The notes under the pieces were generated by a model. It was not told the origin of the DNA. It searched no databases and saw only the letters and a list, made by a program, of their open reading frames with translations. A DNA stretch of 42,109 bases from JAGQSZ01 sp049647585 (GTDB lineage Bacteria > Actinomycetota > Acidimicrobiia > Acidimicrobiales > Microtrichaceae): NCBI GenBank assembly GCA_049647585.1, contig JBARXY010000045.1, positions 1 to 42,109 of the forward strand, in the 5' to 3' direction. Shown here one piece after another: positions 32,301-39,242 of this stretch (positions are counted from its first letter, which is position 1; each line of letters starts with the position of its first letter). Made by a program: the position numbers and the translations under genes.

Positions 32301-33379
32301 GGCCCGACATTCTCCGCTCGGTGTTCATCGCCGGCGCCGACGCAGCTATCGACGCCACGGGTTCCGATGGGACCACGGGGACGGGAACCGTGGAAATTGC
32401 GGGCGGCACAAGTCGGGTCGACGGCATCGATGGCACCGACAGCGCCACCGAGGAGTCCGCCCGGGCGATGCGGATGATCGATCTGAGTTCGCTGACTCGC
32501 AACGGCGCTCCATCGACCGATGCCCTCCACACTTCGGTAGCCACCGGTGAATCGAATGGTACCGGCGATTCCCGGAGAGTTGAGCCGGTGCTGAGTTGTC
32601 GAGGTGTCACCAAACGCTTCGGTGGGCTGAACGCTCTCAGCGGAGTCGACCTGGAGGTGATGCCGGGCGAGATCGTCGGGCTGATCGGCCAGAACGGCGC
32701 CGGAAAGACCACATTGATGGACTGCATCTCGGGCTTCCACACGATCGACGATGGAAAGGTCGACTTCAGAGGTGTGGATGTGACCAGATGGGAGCCATTC
32801 GAACGTTCGCGGGGTCGACTCGGCCGATCGTTCCAGGATGCCCGGCTGTTCCCGTCACTCACCGTCCTCGAAACCATCTCAGTTGCCTGTGAACAAGCTG
32901 TCGAGTGTCGCTCACTCATTGCCGATGCGACACGCCAACCGGCGTCCTATCTGTCCGAATCCCTGGTGGAGAAGAAGGCGACCGAACTGATCGGCCTACT
33001 CGGTCTGACCGGCTACGCGCACAGCCCTACATCGGCGCTTTCGACCGGAACCCGTCGGATAGTGGAACTGGCGTGCCTACTCGCGGAGGACCCGGTGGTG
33101 ATGCTGTTGGACGAACCGTCAGCAGGTGTGGCCCAGAAGGAAACCGAGGCTCTGGGCCCGCTATTGCGACAGATCTCGGAGCACACGGGGGCCGCGATGC
33201 TGGTCATCGAACACGACATGCCGCTGCTTTCCGGGCTCTGTGACCGGCTTGTCGCCTTGGAGCTCGGCACGGTCATTGCCTCAGGTATCCCAGCTGACGT
33301 TCTTGAACATCCGGCGGTGATTTCGTCCTATCTCGGCACGGACGAGACCGCAATCAACCGTTCGGGTGTAGGAGTCTGA
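29381..33379 (+). CDS. Four-domain fused Liv ABC transporter (LivH-LivM-LivF-LivG)
   Basis: The protein has 1332 residues. A LivH permease spans about 35-360, with an EAA-type loop AENTDRARLLGIPVKNLT. A LivM permease spans about 390-700, with GWAGQISLGQFAIVGVGA. LivF-type ATPase: Walker A GTNGAGKS (784-791), signature LSGGEQQ (885), Walker B ending Glu910, and switch VVEQS lacking the usual His, as in LivF. LivG-type ATPase: Walker A GQNGAGKT (1103-1110), a degenerate signature LSTGTRR (1220), Walker B ending Glu1245, H-loop IEHDM. All four transporter parts lie in one chain. The GTG start overlaps the previous stop (GTGA). No frameshift is visible across the joins. It imports the ligand of the coupled binding protein. 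Confidence 0.9.
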   Translation: MTIDHSELPMDLGEGRHEPPTSNGPTARSTYLRMGEAFEELSTPARVGLVVGVLAVLWAVAAVVLPNGAPVGIVTIGAVLGSATGLAAVGVILVWRANRVVNFAAGALGGAAGLSSIHLYLTWGWPYPVAIVSALIGGLALGAVVEVLVIRRFANAPRLVLTVATLGLAQVVGGLELFLPDRIFKVESPILGSFQTPLTSTQFDLGPVVITGDHMLVAAVVPVVVAALAWFLRGSLAGTAIRAAAENTDRARLLGIPVKNLTTLVWALAGALAALTFVLRAPFLGATPSAIAGPAVMLAALAAAVVARMESMPRAFAAAVILGVVDQVVRWNTTSPELVDVVLLVVIVGSLLLQRGRSRAHDSDGGWRDAEFIRPLAPAIAALRTVRVVKALALLGLLAACVIIPIQVGPGTANTLSIMTIWAVVAVSLVILTGWAGQISLGQFAIVGVGAIVAGNLVSRWNVDLFVTLAVAAAAGAAAALVLGVPALRIRGPFLAIITLAFAVVLDGYVLNPNVFPSLIPQSVDRPVVWGRIDLENERYMLWFCLCILALAITLARGVRRSRSGRLLIASRDNSKASEAASVSTRSATLSGFVFSGALAGLAGGVHVLLLHGARVGSYQPVQSVEIFSMATIGGLGSIGGAISGAAGMRGMQDLDQTIRLVGAGAGVLLVLWLIPSGLAGLVAMVRDRLVAPLARRNGLDSHGRTLLATTSLSVVPEIDHSPTPESHDGPGSAAVETVGVVGATEAPGPALLASGVNVSYGRLQVLFDLDLQIADGEMVALLGTNGAGKSTILKAICGLVPHEGRVILNGMDISRMGPERIVRAGIALMPGGRAIFPTLSVEDHLKLSTWTFSSDAERIRSDINEVHRIFPILAERSHQLAGDLSGGEQQQLALAMTLMLRPDVLLIDELSLGLAPIVVAALCDVVRELNGRGITVIVVEQSVNVALTLAERAVFLEKGRTRFEGPTADLLDRPDILRSVFIAGADAAIDATGSDGTTGTGTVEIAGGTSRVDGIDGTDSATEESARAMRMIDLSSLTRNGAPSTDALHTSVATGESNGTGDSRRVEPVLSCRGVTKRFGGLNALSGVDLEVMPGEIVGLIGQNGAGKTTLMDCISGFHTIDDGKVDFRGVDVTRWEPFERSRGRLGRSFQDARLFPSLTVLETISVACEQAVECRSLIADATRQPASYLSESLVEKKATELIGLLGLTGYAHSPTSALSTGTRRIVELACLLAEDPVVMLLDEPSAGVAQKETEALGPLLRQISEHTGAAMLVIEHDMPLLSGLCDRLVALELGTVIASGIPADVLEHPAVISSYLGTDETAINRSGVGV

Positions 33380-33408
33380 GCCCGGGCCGCCGTTCAGGCG
33401 GTCCGGGC
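33380..33408. terminator. Strong GC hairpin between convergent genes
   Basis: A 12-bp stem (33380-33391 with 33397-33408, one G-U pair) closes a 5-base loop. It begins one base after the stop of the fused transporter and lies between it and the convergent encapsulin gene. No T-run follows on either strand; a bidirectional terminator is likely in a high-GC genome. Confidence 0.6.
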
Positions 33409-33455
33409 AACAGTGCTTCCGGGCAACAGAGTTGGCAATCAGTCAGAGTTGGTGG

Positions 33456-34265
33456 TCAGTCGTCGTAGCTGAGGTAGACGGCCGCCTCCGGCGAGCACGT
33501 CCTGACCGTGAAGCTCTCTTCTATGAACAGGTTCACCGAATCGGCATCGTGGCTGCTGTATCCGACGGAGAAATCCTCACCGAGGATGAGCTCGAAGTCC
33601 CCGCCGCGCTGGCTGACTACGACAGCACCGTTGACTCCCGGGGCGAACACGACCGGTCCACCCAGGATCAGGCGCAGATGCTCGAGCACCGGGTAGCCAC
33701 CCATCTCGGACTGCTCCATAACCCCGGTGAAACAGCGGGGACCCAGAGCAATGGCGTATGGGCCACCGACGCCAGAGAGCTTCAAGCGCGCCGTTGCCCG
33801 CGCAACGAATGACGGGTAGGCGTCATAGTCGGAACCGATGATGATCGGATCGTGGGGCGAGGCTTCGGTGATGCCGATGATCCCCCCGGGGGCATAGCCG
33901 TGGAACACGGCGTGGTCCTCTACGTTGGCAGCGCGTCGCGCTGCGTGCCTGACCGGATCCAGGTCTGCGTCGCAAGCTCCGCGGTCGACGGCATCGAGTT
34001 CGGAACGGGTCAGCGAGAACGGTGTCCGGAACTCGACGAGTGGCTGCACGGAACGAATACGGGCTTCGACCTGATTCGGCTCGGGCGACTCGAGGGTTTC
34101 GATCCGTCCCGTGGTGATCGACGAGAATTCCCATCCTCGTGCTTCGGGGCAATCCACGATCCGACGGGCGGCGAGCAGCTCCTTGAGAGCGGTGCTGGCT
34201 TCCTCTTCGATGGCGCTCCAGCTGTCATCCGAAATAGGCGCAAGGTTGCGCAGCAGATGGTTCAT
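33456..34265 (-). CDS. Encapsulin shell protein, family 1
   Basis: The protein has 269 residues with the HK97-like fold of linocin M18/encapsulins. Hallmarks are MNHLLRNLAPISDDSWSAIEEEA at the start, FSLTRSELDAVDRGACDADLDPV, and NVEDHAVFHGYAPGGIIGI. The end FIEESFTVRTCSPEAAVYL is the conserved tail of the family. It self-assembles into an icosahedral nanocompartment (T=1 in most ferritin-carrying systems). The cargo, an encapsulated ferritin, is encoded just upstream, 125 bases away, on the same strand. ATG 34265 has GAGAGG six bases upstream. The in-frame start at 34340 is in the spacer and gives no fold. Confidence 0.93.
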   Translation of the reverse strand: MNHLLRNLAPISDDSWSAIEEEASTALKELLAARRIVDCPEARGWEFSSITTGRIETLESPEPNQVEARIRSVQPLVEFRTPFSLTRSELDAVDRGACDADLDPVRHAARRAANVEDHAVFHGYAPGGIIGITEASPHDPIIIGSDYDAYPSFVARATARLKLSGVGGPYAIALGPRCFTGVMEQSEMGGYPVLEHLRLILGGPVVFAPGVNGAVVVSQRGGDFELILGEDFSVGYSSHDADSVNLFIEESFTVRTCSPEAAVYLSYDD

Positions 34266-34390
34266 CGTGTGCCTCTCAATCAATCTGGTCTCAGATGTGT
34301 TCTGTCGATTCGGTTCCGGCATGGTCCTGCTTCGGACCATCGTGTCTACCGGTCGCTCAGCGATACTGGTGTTCAGGTCTTCTCACTTGC

Positions 34391-34777
34391 TCAGGTGTTC
34401 TCGCTGCCGTGGAGATTGCCGAGTGAAAGGCCTCCTTTGGCCTCTCCGTCTTCCTTCGCGCCAGCGTCCGAGACGCCCGCTGCCTGCTCTTCGACGTCGA
34501 CGATAGATCCCTCGCTGAACAGGTAGGTGCGGAGCTCCCGGTCGAGTACCGGGTCGTTGCGTCTGATCCATTCGAGCACCATTGCGGCGTGCTCCTTCTC
34601 CTCGTCCCGGTTGTGCTCGAGAATCTTCACGAGTTCAGGGTCGGTAGCCGCCGCGGCCCGCTGGTCGTACCAGTCGATCGCCTCGAACTCCTCCATAAGG
34701 GAGACGATTGCCCGGTGGCGATCGATGACCTCCGGCGGGAGTACGTCTGGCGACTCGTGCAGATTCTCCGAGGACAA
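34391..34777 (-). CDS. Encapsulated ferritin-like cargo protein
   Basis: The protein has 128 residues. The ferroxidase residues of encapsulated ferritin are all present: Glu29, Glu30, Glu32 and Trp36 (EEFEAIDWYDQR), then Glu60 and His63 (DEEKEHAAM), spaced as in the R. rubrum protein. A Gly/Ala/Glu linker (about 98-114) leads to a C-terminal cargo-loading peptide, GGLSLGNLHGSENT, matching the L-x-x-G-x-L encapsulin-targeting pattern. It oxidises Fe(II) for storage inside the shell. The start is TTG (34777) with AAGGAG 7 bases upstream. Confidence 0.92.
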   Translation of the reverse strand: MSSENLHESPDVLPPEVIDRHRAIVSLMEEFEAIDWYDQRAAAATDPELVKILEHNRDEEKEHAAMVLEWIRRNDPVLDRELRTYLFSEGSIVDVEEQAAGVSDAGAKEDGEAKGGLSLGNLHGSENT

Positions 34778-34930
34778 GTTTGAACTCCTTCAAAGCGACT
34801 TCAGACCGAGGCTAGCTGATCGATTTCCGACGGGTCCGCCTACGCCACAGACACCACGGGCGGGCCTCATCAGCCTGAATCAGGTCGTCAGGTCCCTTCC
34901 CAATTCTCCCGATTCCCAGTCCAAAACGTC

Positions 34931-34980
34931 AGTTGCCCCGACTCCGTGAGTCGGGGCAACTCGGATGTTTTGCAACATCC
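34931..34980 (-). terminator. Two stem-loops downstream of tRNA-Ala
   Basis: Reading the minus strand after the tRNA, a first small hairpin (34963-34969 with 34974-34980) is followed by a very stable one. The second pairs 34931-34944 with 34948-34961 (14 bp, 3-base loop) and is followed by GACGTTTT. The second has the shape of an intrinsic terminator for the tRNA transcript. Confidence 0.7.
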
Positions 34981-34987
34981 ACGCGGG

Positions 34988-35061
34988 TGGAGGTGATGAG
35001 AATCGAACTCACGACCTCTTCGATGCGACCGAAGCGCTCTAGCCAACTGAGCTACACCCCC
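34988..35061 (-). tRNA. tRNA-Ala (anticodon CGC)
   Basis: The minus strand folds as a 74-base cloverleaf. The acceptor stem is GGGGGTG/CACCTCC with the Ala identity pair G3-U70. D arm GCTC...GAGC, anticodon stem CTTCG/CGAAG with loop GTCGCAT (U33, anticodon CGC), and T arm GTGAG-TTCGATT-CTCAT follow. The discriminator is A73. The encoded end reads ACC then C, so the full CCA is not encoded. Base 32 is G instead of a pyrimidine, slightly unusual. Confidence 0.9.
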
Positions 35062-35173
35062 GCGGGTCACCGGCGCTGCCGGCTCGGTCACTTTAGCCCG
35101 AGCGGCCAGTCAGGTCACAGAGCGACCATCGAGACCCGAAGCGGGCGAAGTTCAAGGCTCTTGAAGGCTGCCG

Positions 35174-35725
35174 TCAGTTGGCGACGCGCCGTGGCGCGGG
35201 GTTGACCTGGCGAACCGTCGCGGTACGGAGCCCGTAGTCGTTCGCCGGCGAATACCCGGACGACAAGGAGTTTGTGAAGGACGGGGCCGGAGCCTTGTTG
35301 GCCTGTACCACCAAGGCGATGTATGCGACCAACAACACGTCGGCGATGACGTGGAGTACGAGGAAGACAGAGCCGAATGCGATGGTGCAGAGGAGGGTTA
35401 GGACTGCCGCCGAAGCGAGCGTCGTCATGACTTCCTGGCGACGCTTACGCACCGATGCCGGAACCTGAACTGCAGCACTCTGAGGAGCCGACGACGCAGA
35501 CGACGCCCGGTTGCCACGGGCCCCGTTCATGCTGATCACGTTGGACCGGGCGTTGCCGCCGGCCATTCCCTGCTCGCCCTGACGGCGAAGAGCCGAGAGC
35601 TGATGATTGAACGTACGAATGGAGTCGGAACTACGAGTAGCCGACAGCTTCCGCATGGCCTCCGGGAGCAGGACAATTACCCAGACGACGGCCAGGCCCA
35701 AAAAGATCAGCGTCGAAGGGTTCAT
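35174..35725 (-). CDS. glpR: GlpR-like membrane protein (Rv0996-type)
   Basis: The protein has 183 residues. One membrane helix lies at about 5-20 (LIFLGLAVVWVIVLLPEAMRKL), then a soluble linker with many Ser/Ala/Arg, then two more helices at about 100-140. This layout and the place next to galU match the actinobacterial Glp receptor GlpR (M. tuberculosis Rv0996), which links the divisome to Glp, a gephyrin-like protein. Sequence identity cannot be scored here, so the name rests on topology and synteny. Here moaC, not the glp/moeA gene, is the neighbour. Confidence 0.6.
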   Translation of the reverse strand: MNPSTLIFLGLAVVWVIVLLPEAMRKLSATRSSDSIRTFNHQLSALRRQGEQGMAGGNARSNVISMNGARGNRASSASSAPQSAAVQVPASVRKRRQEVMTTLASAAVLTLLCTIAFGSVFLVLHVIADVLLVAYIALVVQANKAPAPSFTNSLSSGYSPANDYGLRTATVRQVNPAPRRVAN

Positions 35726-35746
35726 CGAAAGGTCACGTCCTTTTTC

Positions 35747-35787
35747 TCAAACTGGCTAGGACCGCACTTGTCTCCAGACCAGTTTGA
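35747..35787. repeat. 9-bp inverted repeat before the glpR-like gene
   Basis: TCAAACTGG (35747-35755) and CCAGTTTGA (35779-35787) are exact complements, 23 bases apart, 22-62 bases upstream of the glpR-like ATG. It may be an operator or leader hairpin. The rest of the 204-base gap to moaC holds no gene. Confidence 0.45.
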
Positions 35788-35929
35788 CCGATCATTCTGA
35801 GAGAGGCGCGGATGCTACAAATCCGTCGGTAACCTTACGGTCGCGCTTCGAGTGTTACAAGTTGTTGACGAAATACATCGCTGTAATTCAGCGGGCTCGT
35901 CAATCGCACCAGTAAGCACCCGTCAGCGG

Positions 35930-36439
35930 CTAGCGATCAAGCACGTCCTCAGAGTCGTCACCGGTGCGACGACGGAATGTCCCGGAGCGACCGCCGGTCT
36001 TTTCCCACAGGGCAATATCACCCATGACCATCGCACGGTCGACGGACTTGCACATGTCGTAGATGGTCAAGCACGCGACCGACGCTGCGGTCAACGCCTC
36101 CATCTCGACTCCGGTCCGGTCGACGGTCTCGACTTGGGACTCGACCTCGATGAATGTGTCCTCGATACGGAAATTGATGAGCATTGCGCCCACCAAAACC
36201 GGATGACAGAGGGGAATCAGATCAGAAGCCCGCTTGGCCGCCTGGATCCCAGCAACGCGGGCGACGCTGAGAACATCGCCCTTGTTGATCGCCCCGCGAG
36301 CCACGAGGGAGGTCGTCTCGGTACTCATGAACACTCGCCCTCTGGCGATGGCGCGCCGGTGGGTCGGGTCCTTCGGCGTCACATCGACCATCCGGGCACG
36401 CCCCAATGGGTCCAGATGGGTCAATCCTCTGTCAGACAT
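35930..36439 (-). CDS. moaC: Cyclic pyranopterin monophosphate synthase MoaC
   Basis: The protein has 169 residues. Family motifs are plain: MVDVTPKDPTHRRAIARG near residue 17, SDLIPLCHPVLV with the active-site His, and GVEMEALTAASVACLTIYDMCKSVD with the catalytic Glu and Lys. MoaC converts the MoaA product to cyclic pyranopterin monophosphate in molybdenum cofactor synthesis. It is downstream of galU on the same strand, 103 bases apart. No other moa gene is in the window. Confidence 0.93.
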   Translation of the reverse strand: MSDRGLTHLDPLGRARMVDVTPKDPTHRRAIARGRVFMSTETTSLVARGAINKGDVLSVARVAGIQAAKRASDLIPLCHPVLVGAMLINFRIEDTFIEVESQVETVDRTGVEMEALTAASVACLTIYDMCKSVDRAMVMGDIALWEKTGGRSGTFRRRTGDDSEDVLDR

Positions 36440-36542
36440 TCCCGCAGCTTAGAACCAGGCACCCTCTGATCAGACGATGACGGGCTCCTGGCGAATTTTC
36501 CGGTTGAGAGGCTCAGGGCACTCGCCGGTCCGAGAAACCGGT

Positions 36543-37424
36543 CTAGACGAGTCCTTCGCGGCGGGCGATATCGGCGAGGAGCTTCCGGAAGTCGGCACCC
36601 AGGTCCTCGCGGCGAAGCGCCAGCTCCACCGTCGCTCGCAGATAGTCCAACTTGTTGCCGATGTCGAAGCGGCCCTCCGTGAAGATGTAGCCGTTGACCG
36701 ACCCGGTGCGCAGGAGTCCGGCGATAGCGTCGGTGAGTTGAATCTCGCCACCCACTCCAGGGGTGGTTTCGTCGAGCCTGTCGAAGATCTCGGATGTCAA
36801 CAGGTACCGCCCCATCACCGCCAGGTTGGAAGGCGCGTCTTCGGGCTTCGGCTTCTCGACGATTCCCGCGATCTCACAGAGCGCCCCGTCCCGCGACGCG
36901 ACTTCGACACACCCATAGGATGAAATCGCCTCCGGAGCGACCTCCATGAGAGCGATGACCGAGGTGCCGGACTCGTCGAAGGACTTGATCATGTTGTCGA
37001 GCACCATCGACCGCTCGTCCATGATGTCGTCGCCCAGCATCACGACGAAGGGCTCGTCGCCGACGTGCTTGCGGGCGACCGAGACTGCGTGACCGAGTCC
37101 CAGAGGTTCGCCCTGACGGACGAAGTGGATGTCGGCGAACTCGGCCAGTTCCACGACCTCGTCGTAGTCGTCGAACTTGCCCTTCGAACGAAGGTGGAAC
37201 TCGAGTTCGAAGTTGCGGTCGAAATGATCTTCGAGAGAGCGCTTGTTGCGACCAGTGATTATGAGGATGTCATCGAGACCGGCGCGTACGGCCTCCTCGA
37301 CTACGTACTGGATCGCCGGTCGATCGACGACAGGCAGCATTTCCTTGGGTTGTGCCTTGGTAGCCGGCAGGAACCGCGTGCCAAGTCCTGCGGCCGGTAT
37401 CACTGCCTTACGGACCCGACTCAT
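36543..37424 (-). CDS. galU: UTP-glucose-1-phosphate uridylyltransferase
   Basis: The protein has 293 residues with the GalU nucleotide-sugar fold. The nucleotide-binding start VRKAVIPAAGLGTRFLPATKA is intact, followed by KEMLPVVDRPAIQYVVEEAV and GLGHAVSVARKHVG, and ending with the usual FDIGNKLDYLRA. It makes UDP-glucose for cell-envelope polysaccharides. ATG 37424 has GGGG 6 bases upstream and fits family length; ATG 37436 is only just after a GGAG and is less likely. In mycobacteria galU likewise lies divergent to the FmdB/Ruc gene. Confidence 0.93.
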   Translation of the reverse strand: MSRVRKAVIPAAGLGTRFLPATKAQPKEMLPVVDRPAIQYVVEEAVRAGLDDILIITGRNKRSLEDHFDRNFELEFHLRSKGKFDDYDEVVELAEFADIHFVRQGEPLGLGHAVSVARKHVGDEPFVVMLGDDIMDERSMVLDNMIKSFDESGTSVIALMEVAPEAISSYGCVEVASRDGALCEIAGIVEKPKPEDAPSNLAVMGRYLLTSEIFDRLDETTPGVGGEIQLTDAIAGLLRTGSVNGYIFTEGRFDIGNKLDYLRATVELALRREDLGADFRKLLADIARREGLV

Positions 37425-37551
37425 CTTGATCCCCATTCTCCGTCACGCAGCAATTGCGACAACCCATGTGCCACACATCCTACAGGAGCCCCCTTAATTT
37501 GACACCAGAGAGAAGGGGCCCGGGAAAGGCGTCGGGACGCAATCTGGTTGT

Positions 37552-37586
37552 AGCATTGGCACTCTGCGGTCGAGAGTGCCAATGCT
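37552..37586 (+). promoter_or_regulatory. CIRCE-type HrcA operator
   Basis: AGCATTGGCACTC (37552-37564), nine bases, then GAGTGCCAATGCT (37574-37586) form a 13-bp perfect inverted repeat. The core TTGGCACTC-N9-GAGTGCCAA is close to the CIRCE consensus (TTAGCACTC-N9-GAGTGCTAA). It lies 36 bases upstream of the FmdB-family gene. HrcA control of the equivalent mycobacterial gene (Rv0991c) is known, which supports the reading. Confidence 0.88.
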
Positions 37587-37622
37587 CTCGGGCAGAACCG
37601 AGAGCAAGACGGAGTCACGACG

Positions 37623-38006
37623 ATGCCACTGTATGAATACAGATGTAAGAACTGCGGCCACCAGTTCGATATCCAACAGTCGATCTCGGAAGACTCGCTC
37701 ACCGTCTGCCCCAACTGTGATCAGGCGGAGTTGAGGAAGGTGTTCCAGCCTGTGGGGATCTCGTTCAAGGGCAGCGGTTTCTACAAGAACGACAGTCGTT
37801 CCTCGGGCTCGTCATCATCCAAGAGCTCATCAAAGAGCACCTCGGAGTCGAGTTCCACCAGTTCGGACTCCTCCGGCTCGGATAGTTCCAGCTCCGGTTC
37901 CTCGGGCTCGGCCTCTACGGGTTCGAGCAACTCGGGATCATCGAACTCCGGCTCCTCGGGGTCCAGCACCAGTTCGACAAGTTCTGCCTCGACAAGTTCC
38001 GACTGA
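37623..38006 (+). CDS. FmdB-family zinc-ribbon protein (Ruc-like)
   Basis: The protein has 127 residues. The N-terminal zinc ribbon has Cys8, Cys11, Cys29 and Cys32 (MPLYEYRCKNCGHQFDI; CPNC). Residues 56-127 are an extreme Ser/Gly/Thr-rich tail, probably disordered. The M. tuberculosis homologue Ruc is a heat-induced, redox-regulated helper of the DnaK chaperone with a disordered end. The CIRCE operator upstream fits a heat-shock role. ATG 37623 has ACGGAG 9 bases upstream. The tail is longer and more serine-rich than usual. Confidence 0.87.
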   Translation: MPLYEYRCKNCGHQFDIQQSISEDSLTVCPNCDQAELRKVFQPVGISFKGSGFYKNDSRSSGSSSSKSSSKSTSESSSTSSDSSGSDSSSSGSSGSASTGSSNSGSSNSGSSGSSTSSTSSASTSSD

Positions 38007-38059
38007 CTCCAAGCAGCTTCTTGACCAGTTGGGGCAATTGCGCCAGTTGGGGCGGTCCA

Positions 38060-38079
38060 GGTCTCTTCGGACTGAGACC
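38060..38079 (+). terminator. Weak hairpin downstream of the FmdB-family gene
   Basis: GGTCTC (38060-38065) pairs with GAGACC (38074-38079), followed by GTTTGG. It sits between the convergent FmdB and CvnD genes. It may be a weak terminator. Confidence 0.35.
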
Positions 38080-38124
38080 GTTTGGCTGGTGGGCCCGCTC
38101 CGATGTGTAGGGGACCAGTTGCCG

Positions 38125-38766
38125 TCAGACCGAGGCTGGCTGATCGACGCTGGCCATCGCCCGCTGGATGAGGTGGTCGAGCAGCGCGATCAACACCATC
38201 TTGACCGATTCGCGGGAACGGGCATCCGCACGCACCAGAGGAATCGTCTCTGACAAGGCCAGAGCTTCACGAACGTCTTCGAGGGAATGCGACCCGGCAT
38301 CTGGGAATTGGTTGACGACAGCCACGAACGGAATCCCGCGACTCTCGAAGTAGTCGACAGCTGCGAAGCAGTCTTCGATTCTCCTGGTGTCCAGAAGTAC
38401 GACGGCCCCGAGCGCGCCCTCGACGAGGTCGTCCCACATGAACCAGAAGCGTTCCTGACCCGGGGTTCCGAACAGGTACAGGATGATGTCCGAGTCGATG
38501 GTTATCCGACCAAAGTCCATCGCCACCGTCGTCGATGTCTTCCGGCCGACCTTCGACAGATCATCGATGCCCTCCGAGTACGCGGTCATGGTCGCCTCGG
38601 TCGTCAGGGGCTCGATCTCTGAGATCGTCCCCACGAAGGTTGTCTTGCCGACACCGAAGCCGCCGGCAATGAGGAACTTGACCGGCTGGGGACCATCCGA
38701 TGGGACCGGGGGTGCGGCTCCATCTGACGACGCGCCCGCGGGGTGTTCAGAGTGCTCGTACTGCAT
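38125..38766 (-). CDS. cvnD: Conservon small GTPase (CvnD)
   Basis: The protein has 213 residues. The P-loop GGFGVGKT is at 35-42, and the switch-II region reads LFGTPGQERFWFMWDDL. It continues with the G-domain pattern VVLLDTRRIEDCFAAVDYF and VAVVNQF. CvnD-type proteins act with a kinase, a roadblock protein and a DUF742 protein as a membrane-linked signalling set. It is the last gene of the four, overlapping the DUF742 gene by 20 bases. The first ~27 residues are a Pro/Ser-rich tail. Confidence 0.9.
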   Translation of the reverse strand: MQYEHSEHPAGASSDGAAPPVPSDGPQPVKFLIAGGFGVGKTTFVGTISEIEPLTTEATMTAYSEGIDDLSKVGRKTSTTVAMDFGRITIDSDIILYLFGTPGQERFWFMWDDLVEGALGAVVLLDTRRIEDCFAAVDYFESRGIPFVAVVNQFPDAGSHSLEDVREALALSETIPLVRADARSRESVKMVLIALLDHLIQRAMASVDQPASV

Positions 38767-39229
38767 CGATCATCCTCAGGAGCAGGGCTGGCGTCGCGAT
38801 CGACGTCGCCTCGTGGACTCGGACGAGCCCGGCGTCGGCTAGATCCCCAACGAGGATCTGGGCGACACCGAGCGGAACGCTTATTCGTGCACCGATCTCG
38901 GCGACCGAGATAGGTGTCTGGCACAACTCGACTATGCGGGCGTGTTCGAACTTCAGAGTGCTGGGAGGTTCGACATCGGTAACCACGACGAGCGACTCAA
39001 CCCGAAGTTGCACCCGGGCATGCTTTGCTCGTCCGCCGGTGATCACGAACGGCCTGACGAGGCTCTCATCCTCGTGGTCGTCATTTGGCTCGGAGGCGGC
39101 CGGAAACCGCGCCCCGCTGGAAGGCCCGGCGATCGGATCAGCATTGGTGGGCTGGTTGGCCCCGGAGCCCGAGATCGACTCGGGTGGGTACGAACCATCA
39201 CCCTTCGATGTCGGGTTCCAGGGTTCCAT
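38747..39229 (-). CDS. cvnC: Conservon DUF742 winged-helix protein (CvnC)
   Basis: The protein has 160 residues of the DUF742 family: RPFVITGGRAKHA near residue 58, then EHARIVELCQTPISVAEIGARISVPLGVAQILVGDLADAGLVRVHE, a winged-helix-like pattern. The N-terminal ~50 residues are low complexity. It probably binds partner proteins and not DNA. ATG 39229 lies 13 bases after the end of the roadblock gene; an open frame to 39274 would enter that gene. Confidence 0.87.
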   Translation of the reverse strand: MEPWNPTSKGDGSYPPESISGSGANQPTNADPIAGPSSGARFPAASEPNDDHEDESLVRPFVITGGRAKHARVQLRVESLVVVTDVEPPSTLKFEHARIVELCQTPISVAEIGARISVPLGVAQILVGDLADAGLVRVHEATSIATPALLLRMIDAVRAL

Positions 39230-39242
39230 CGATGTTCTCCGC

